Assembly (NCBI GenBank): GCA_963713505.1
Contig: CAVQMC010000011.1
Coordinates: 124,001-188,000 of the forward strand
Origin: CAVQMC01 sp963713505
Lineage (GTDB): Bacteria > Bacteroidota > Ignavibacteria > Ignavibacteriales > Ignavibacteriaceae
Length of the DNA: 64,000 nucleotides
Direction: 5' to 3'
Made by a program: the position numbers and the translations under genes. This document shows positions 59,084 through 64,000 of the stretch, in pieces. How positions within the stretch are numbered: the stretch's first letter is position 1; the number at the start of each line of letters is the position of its first letter. The notes beneath the pieces are model-generated. The model saw nothing but the letters and a program-made list of their open reading frames with translations. It searched no databases and was not told where the DNA came from.

Positions 59084-60145
59084 ATGAAAATGAAAAATCT
59101 ATTATTCTTAATATTTCTAAGTGGTTTGTTATTATTTGGCTGTGAGAAAACTGACTCACAAGGAATGCATAATACCGGCTCTACTGATAATTATTCTGGA
59201 ATGGAAACTGCAGTTTTTGCCGGAGGCTGTTATTGGTGCATGGATGCTTCTTTTGAAAAATTGGATGGATTAAAGGATGTAATTTCAGGACATGCTGAAG
59301 GAAAGATTGGTGAATCTGATAATACCGGCCAAGTTGAAGCTGTAAAAGTAATTTATGATCCCAAAGCAATAAGTTATTCTGAACTATTAGAATATTACTG
59401 GAAACTTTTTGATCCAACTGATGCAGGAGGTTCTTTTTATGATAGAGGTCCGCAGTATGAATCTTATATCTTTTATAAAGATGATTACCAAAAAAAATTA
59501 GCTGATGATTCAAAATCATTTATTGCTGTAAGCGGAATTTTTAATAAACCTATTGCAACAAAAGTTGTAAAATTAATAAAATTTACCCCGGTTAAAGAAT
59601 CAGAACAGCATTTTTATAAAAAGAATCCCGAAAGATATCATAGTTACAGAAAAGCTTCCGGCAGAGATGAATTCATTGAAAAAACATGGGGAAGTTTATT
59701 TACAAAAGAATATACAAAGCCGGCTGATGAAGTTTTAAAGAAAAAACTAACCAAGCTTCAATATAATGTAACCCAAAATGGTGCAACAGAGCAGGCTTTT
59801 AATAATCCTTACTGGGATAATCATAAAGAGGGAATTTATGTTGATATAGTTTCCGGTGAACCTCTCTATTCTTCCAAAGACAAATTTAAATCCGGAACCG
59901 GATGGCCGAGTTTTGTTAAACCGATCGATCCAAGATTTTTGCATAAAAAAATTGATAGGTCTGCTGGTATGGTCCGAGTTGAAGTTTTGAGTAAAGGAGC
60001 CGATTCTCATTTAGGACATGTTTTTGATGACGGACCTGCACCAACTCATTTAAGGTATTGTATGGATTCGGCTGCAATGAAATTCATACCAAAAGAAAAA
60101 ATGGAAAAAGAAGGATACGGTAGTTTATTATATCTTTTCAAATAA
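59084..60145 (+). CDS. msrAB: MsrA-MsrB fusion lipoprotein (methionine sulfoxide reductase)
   Basis: 353 residues. Repairs both stereoisomers of oxidised methionine. Lipobox LFGC gives an anchored protein (Cys20), so it works in the periplasm or on the surface. The MsrA domain (about 42-190) begins FAGGCYWC, a Tyr variant of GCFWC with the catalytic Cys. The MsrB domain (about 215-345) shows SGEPLYSSKDKFKSGTGWPSF, GHVFDDGPAPTHLRYCMDS with its catalytic Cys. The usual zinc-binding Cys pairs of many MsrB proteins are not seen. It sits next to respiratory genes, fitting a role against oxidant damage. Confidence 0.93.
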   Translation: MKMKNLLFLIFLSGLLLFGCEKTDSQGMHNTGSTDNYSGMETAVFAGGCYWCMDASFEKLDGLKDVISGHAEGKIGESDNTGQVEAVKVIYDPKAISYSELLEYYWKLFDPTDAGGSFYDRGPQYESYIFYKDDYQKKLADDSKSFIAVSGIFNKPIATKVVKLIKFTPVKESEQHFYKKNPERYHSYRKASGRDEFIEKTWGSLFTKEYTKPADEVLKKKLTKLQYNVTQNGATEQAFNNPYWDNHKEGIYVDIVSGEPLYSSKDKFKSGTGWPSFVKPIDPRFLHKKIDRSAGMVRVEVLSKGADSHLGHVFDDGPAPTHLRYCMDSAAMKFIPKEKMEKEGYGSLLYLFK

Positions 60146-60174
60146 GCAAAAAATCACGTTAGCCCCTTCCACTA

Positions 60175-60205
60175 AAAAGCCCGCATAAAAGCGGGCTTTT
60201 TATTT
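60175..60205. terminator. Bidirectional intrinsic terminator
   Basis: AAAAGCCCGC pairs with GCGGGCTTTT around a 6-base loop and is followed by TATTTTT. It separates the converging msrAB and sortilin-type genes. Confidence 0.88.
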
Positions 60206-60221
60206 TTATATCAAGTTAAAT

Positions 60222-63200
60222 TTATTTTAACTTCATTTCCGGAAGTCTGTCCGGTGTCCATGGACTGTTATATTTTACTAATTCAGATTCAAGATTTTTG
60301 TAATCAGTGTTATAAAGATTCTTAATATTATTTAAAACAGGAGGAAATTCTTCCTTCAAAATATTGTAAGCATTTTTTTCATTTTGTGTAATATTTGAAG
60401 TAGATCTCCAATGAGTATAAGCCAAAGTACTTAATCTTTCATTAAATGTTACAGGAGAGGGAGGATTTTCTTCAGCACTCGGAAAATCTGAATCTCTTTC
60501 GAACTTTAAGTTTAAATCAACTAATTTTTTGGATAACTTATCAGCTTTAACTAATAATTCCGAAGGAGCTTCAGGAGTATTTGCAATTGCCTGTTTCATT
60601 GTCTCGACTTTTTTCATAAAAGTATTTAAGAATTTTTCCGTCCCGCGGACAACTCTTGTTATTTCGTTTGCTTTTTCCTGGAAAGCTACCAATTCATTTC
60701 TATCCGGAATAGGTAAAGTTGTATTTTTTAATACAACAGTATTAAATTCAATAGGACCATCCATTTGAATTATACTGTCTCTTGTGACCATTGAAAAAGA
60801 TACTTTGTACTTTCCGGGCATAACCGGAGTACTTCCATGAGATTCTGCCGTTGGATTATATTTATCTTCTTCTTTAATTGGATTTATACTTTGATATCTT
60901 AAATCCCAAACTATTCTATTAATTCCTTTAGATGCTTTCTCATTTAATTTTCTTATAACATTACCTTGCATATCGGTTATTGTAAAAATTAAATAAGGTT
61001 CTATTTCTTCTTTTTCAGCTTTCAATTCAGCTTGACTTGGCTGAGGAATTGGTTTACTTTCCTTAAATAATTTCTTTTCCTTTTCATGTCTTTCTTCTTT
61101 TAAAGTTTTGGGAACATCTTTAACATAATAAGTTATTGTTGCACCAAATTTAGGATTCGGAGCTTTGAAATATGTTGCACCTTGTCCATATCTTCCGGTT
61201 TCCTGAATATACATTAAAGCATCTTTTACGGGGAAAATATATGCTTTCTTATCAATAATATTCTGAGTTAAATCTCTTAACGGAGAATAATTATCTAAAA
61301 TGTAAAACCCTCTTCCAAAAGTAGCTGCAACAAGATCATTTTCTCTTTTTTGAAATTTAAGATCTTTAACACAAATAGTCGGCATACCCGATTTTAGTTG
61401 AGTCCATTCTTTGCCCCCGTCGGTTGTAAAGAAAACGCCGAATTCTGTGCCGACAAATAATAAGTCAGGATTTTTATAATCTTGCAATATTGTATGAACC
61501 GAACCGTTTTCCGGTAAATTGCTTGCTATTGAAGTCCAGCTTTTCCCTTTATCAGTACTTTTCAATAAATATGGTTTGAAATCATCTCTTTTAAGATTAT
61601 CGAATGATGCAAAGACAACATTCTCATTAAAATTTGATGGTTCAATATCACTTACATAAGTGTATTCGGGAACTCCGGGGAAGTCAGCAATTTTTCGCCA
61701 GGTTTGTGCATCTTCTGAAACTTGAATTAAACCATCGTCGGTTCCTGCATAAAGTAAATTTTCTTTTACAGGTGATTCAACAAGTGAAACAATTGTTCCA
61801 AATAGCGAAGTAGATTTATCTTTTGCTACTGCATCGATGCTCCAGTATTTTCCCATTACCGGCCAGGTATTCCTGTCTAACTGGCGTGTTAAATCACCGC
61901 TGATTTCTTGCCAGCTATCACCCCTGTCATCACTTCTGAATACTTTGTTAGCAGCACAATAAATTCTTTTACTGTTAAAAGGACTAACAAACAGGGGAGT
62001 GTCCCAATTCCACTTAAATGTTAATTCATCTTTTCCGGGTTCTGGTCTGATATCAATTGCCTCACCGCTTTCTTTATCATATCTTACCATTCCGCCGTAT
62101 TGAGATTCTGCATAAACAATATTAGGATTATCAGGATCTGTGGCGGACCAAAAACCATCGCCGCCGTTTGTAACAAACCAGTCACTGTTAACAATCCCAT
62201 CTCTGTTTAAAGTTGCAGATGGACCGCCCATGCTGTTATTATCTTGAGTTCCGCCATACACATTATAAAAAGGATAGCTGTTATCTAATGCAACCCTGTA
62301 AAATTGAGTTATTGGTAAATTTTCTTTGAAATCATAATTTTTACCGCCGTCATAAGTTTCATAAACTCCGCCGTCTCCGCCAATTAAAAAATGTTCGGGC
62401 TGGTTTGGATCAATCCATATTGCATGGTCATCAACATGTCGATTACTATTGCCGATTGGCTTCCATGTTTTACCTCCGTCTAGTGTAACTTTAGAAACCA
62501 CATCAACTGCATATACTTTATCTACATTTTTTGGATCGCAGTAAATTTCATTAAAATACTGGCCCGAAGCTGTATAATCACTTTGTTTTACCCAGCTTGC
62601 ACCGCGGTTAGTAGATTTAAAAAATCCGCCTTTATTATCCGCAGCTTCTACAATTAAATATACTATATCCGGATCTGCAGGAGCAACTTTTATATCCATT
62701 CCTCCCAAATCAACTTTAGGAAGTCCTTTCATTATTTTGAACCAGTTTTCGCCGCCGTCTTCGGATTTATAAACTGCAGATTCAGGTCCGCCTCCGATTT
62801 TGGTATAAACATGTCTTCTGCGTTGTTCCGAAGTTGCATACATAACATCCGGGTTTCTCGGATCATAAATAACATTATTAACGCCGGTATTTTCACTAAT
62901 TTCCAAAACTTTTTTCCAATTTTTGCCGCTGTCTGTAGTTTTATATAAACCTCTGTCTCCGCCTGAGCCCCAGACGGAACCTTCTGCAGCTACAAAAACT
63001 ATATTAGAATTTCTAGGATCAATAAGAATTTTACCAACTTGTCTTGATTCTTTCAGACCTATATTTTTCCAGGATTTGCCGGCGTCTGTCGATTTATAAA
63101 CACCGTCGCCGTAACCTAAAGCGCGCTGATGATTATTTTCACCGGTTCCGGCCCAAACAACAAATGGATTATTCGGATCAATAGCTAAGCATCCAATAGA

Positions 63201-63482
63201 ATAAGCTCCGTATTTATCAAATACAGGTTTAAAAGTAATACCGTCATTCGTAGTTTTCCAAATATTTCCGCTTGCTGCGGCTACATAATATTCGCTGTGA
63301 TTATTAGGATTGACGGCAAAATCTGCAATTCTGCCGGAAGTAAAAGCTGGCCCAATACTTCTCCATTTTAATCCCGAAATAACCTCCGCCAATGATGAAT
63401 CTTTTTTCTGATCATTATCCTTTGCAGAAAGACTGAATGAAAAAAGTAATGAAAATAATAATAGATAAGTTAAATTTTTCAT
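60222..63482 (-). CDS. Large secreted sortilin/VPS10-type beta-propeller protein
   Basis: About 1086 residues from the Met at 63482, where the signal peptide (NLTYLLLFSLLFSFSLSA) begins; the longer frame adds 27 residues without export character. Residues 30-700 form a ten-bladed VPS10-like propeller with repeated Asp-box turns (STDAGKSWKN, TTDSGKNWKK, SEDGGENWFK, STNRGASWVK, STDKGKSWTS). The start SGLKWRSIGPAFTSGRIADFAVNP is a signature of bacterial proteins labelled glycosyl hydrolase by homology. The C-terminal third has a beta domain (PYLIFTITDMQGNVIRKL) and a helical tail. No sorting domain of the T9SS type. Enzymatic activity is not established. Confidence 0.82.
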   Translation of the reverse strand: MKNLTYLLLFSLLFSFSLSAKDNDQKKDSSLAEVISGLKWRSIGPAFTSGRIADFAVNPNNHSEYYVAAASGNIWKTTNDGITFKPVFDKYGAYSIGCLAIDPNNPFVVWAGTGENNHQRALGYGDGVYKSTDAGKSWKNIGLKESRQVGKILIDPRNSNIVFVAAEGSVWGSGGDRGLYKTTDSGKNWKKVLEISENTGVNNVIYDPRNPDVMYATSEQRRRHVYTKIGGGPESAVYKSEDGGENWFKIMKGLPKVDLGGMDIKVAPADPDIVYLIVEAADNKGGFFKSTNRGASWVKQSDYTASGQYFNEIYCDPKNVDKVYAVDVVSKVTLDGGKTWKPIGNSNRHVDDHAIWIDPNQPEHFLIGGDGGVYETYDGGKNYDFKENLPITQFYRVALDNSYPFYNVYGGTQDNNSMGGPSATLNRDGIVNSDWFVTNGGDGFWSATDPDNPNIVYAESQYGGMVRYDKESGEAIDIRPEPGKDELTFKWNWDTPLFVSPFNSKRIYCAANKVFRSDDRGDSWQEISGDLTRQLDRNTWPVMGKYWSIDAVAKDKSTSLFGTIVSLVESPVKENLLYAGTDDGLIQVSEDAQTWRKIADFPGVPEYTYVSDIEPSNFNENVVFASFDNLKRDDFKPYLLKSTDKGKSWTSIASNLPENGSVHTILQDYKNPDLLFVGTEFGVFFTTDGGKEWTQLKSGMPTICVKDLKFQKRENDLVAATFGRGFYILDNYSPLRDLTQNIIDKKAYIFPVKDALMYIQETGRYGQGATYFKAPNPKFGATITYYVKDVPKTLKEERHEKEKKLFKESKPIPQPSQAELKAEKEEIEPYLIFTITDMQGNVIRKLNEKASKGINRIVWDLRYQSINPIKEEDKYNPTAESHGSTPVMPGKYKVSFSMVTRDSIIQMDGPIEFNTVVLKNTTLPIPDRNELVAFQEKANEITRVVRGTEKFLNTFMKKVETMKQAIANTPEAPSELLVKADKLSKKLVDLNLKFERDSDFPSAEENPPSPVTFNERLSTLAYTHWRSTSNITQNEKNAYNILKEEFPPVLNNIKNLYNTDYKNLESELVKYNSPWTPDRLPEMKLK

Positions 63483-63730
63483 AATAATTTTAGATTTGTT
63501 AGAATAAGTTGAATTAGAATTTAAACCCCTTAAAATAATTAAATATAGATTATTTTTTTTCAAATTTAATATAAGTACTTAATAATATGCGTAATTTTTA
63601 TGATAAATGGTTATATAAAATTATAAACATTTTATTTATTCTTTAAATATAATTTTGAAAATGGTTTCCTGAAAGGTATTTTTGAATAAATTTTTCTTCT
63701 CTTTTTTCATTTAATAATTATTTTTTAAGT

Positions 63731-64000
63731 ATGGCAAAATATCTTTCGGTATTAATTCTTTTATGGATTCAAGCTATTCCAGCTCAAAACTTTCATCAAA
63801 ATAAAATTGATAATAAAGATAGTAAGAAAGATACATTAGAAAATTATGAATTAAGAGTTAAAATTTTCCCTTATGCTTTTTACACTCCCGAAACTCAATT
63901 TGCTGTCGGCGGGGGAGGGATAATATTATTTAAAACTTCAAATATTAAAGAATTGCTTCCTTCAAAAGCTACTACCTCGTTTTATTACACCACAAATAAT
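63731..64000 (+). CDS. Start of an outer-membrane barrel protein (BamA/TamA-like), cut by the window end
   Basis: Frame open from ATG 63731 to the window edge, 90 codons. Signal peptide to about residue 20 (IQAIPAQN), then a polar linker and FPYAFYTPETQFAVGGGGIILFK, which resembles the first strands of surface-antigen (Omp85-type) barrels that lack POTRA domains. The part seen is too short to be sure. Divergent from the sortilin-type gene, with about 250 bases between them. Confidence 0.55.
   Translation, partial: MAKYLSVLILLWIQAIPAQNFHQNKIDNKDSKKDTLENYELRVKIFPYAFYTPETQFAVGGGGIILFKTSNIKELLPSKATTSFYYTTNN

Noticed and set aside
60222..63482. T9SS cargo assignment for the sortilin-type protein
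   Set aside because: The C-terminus is a charged helical tail with no sorting-domain strands.

Overview
The window reads as chromosomal DNA of an AT-rich, Gram-negative member of the Bacteroidota/Chlorobi group, most likely class Ignavibacteria. The main evidence is eight secreted proteins (one a gene remnant) ending in type IX secretion (T9SS) sorting domains of the NYPNPFNPST type. TonB receptor, intradiol dioxygenase, caa3 oxidase and octaheme cytochrome genes fit an organism with a respiratory, glycan-using lifestyle. The assignment is inferred from sequence character only.

Layout. (1) 1-3.8 kb: three same-strand genes (DUF3800, FMN split-barrel protein, YVTN beta-propeller), each followed by an element ending in GTTRRRY and beginning with an RYYYAAC-like box. 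This looks like a small integron cassette array without a visible integrase. (2) 3.8-13.3 kb: small secreted or membrane proteins, a possible structured RNA with two hairpins, RNase HIII, phosphofructokinase, tRNA-Asp with a GIY-YIG nuclease gene inserted behind it and a decayed copy of the tRNA 3' half beyond that, a broken desaturase, an RRM protein and a large protein of unknown function. (3) 13.6-27.6 kb: a Tat-exported intradiol dioxygenase with a beta-propeller partner, a GH92 mannosidase, a TonB receptor, outer-membrane proteins and a polysaccharide deacetylase. (4) 27.7-47.5 kb: mostly T9SS cargo (FG-GAP protein, sialidase-fold protein, GH85 endoglycosidase, YCF48-like protein, GH13 amylase, a beta-propeller/FN3 protein), interrupted by an HAO-family octaheme cytochrome and membrane genes. 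(5) 47.9-50.4 kb: aldo/keto reductase, old yellow enzyme and a small coiled-coil protein. (6) 50.7-58.9 kb: a compact respiratory operon, caa3 oxidase (coxB, coxA, coxC, ctaG, small subunit), Rieske protein, cytochrome b fused to cytochrome c, then a haem-bearing outer-membrane barrel and a cytochrome c. (7) 59-64 kb: MsrAB lipoprotein, a large sortilin-type propeller protein and the start of an outer-membrane barrel gene.

How they work together. GH92 plus GH85 suggests N-glycan release and trimming at the cell surface; GH13 and the deacetylase widen the glycan range, with uptake perhaps through the TonB receptor. Electrons would pass from quinol through the Rieske/b/c complex to caa3 and oxygen. 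The HAO-like cytochrome suggests nitrogen-oxide or hydroxylamine chemistry in the periplasm.

Quality warning. About 24 single-base frame breaks fall inside otherwise well conserved genes, mostly +1 and often in short homopolymers. They look like sequencing errors rather than gene decay. Coordinates below span the whole interrupted gene in those cases.
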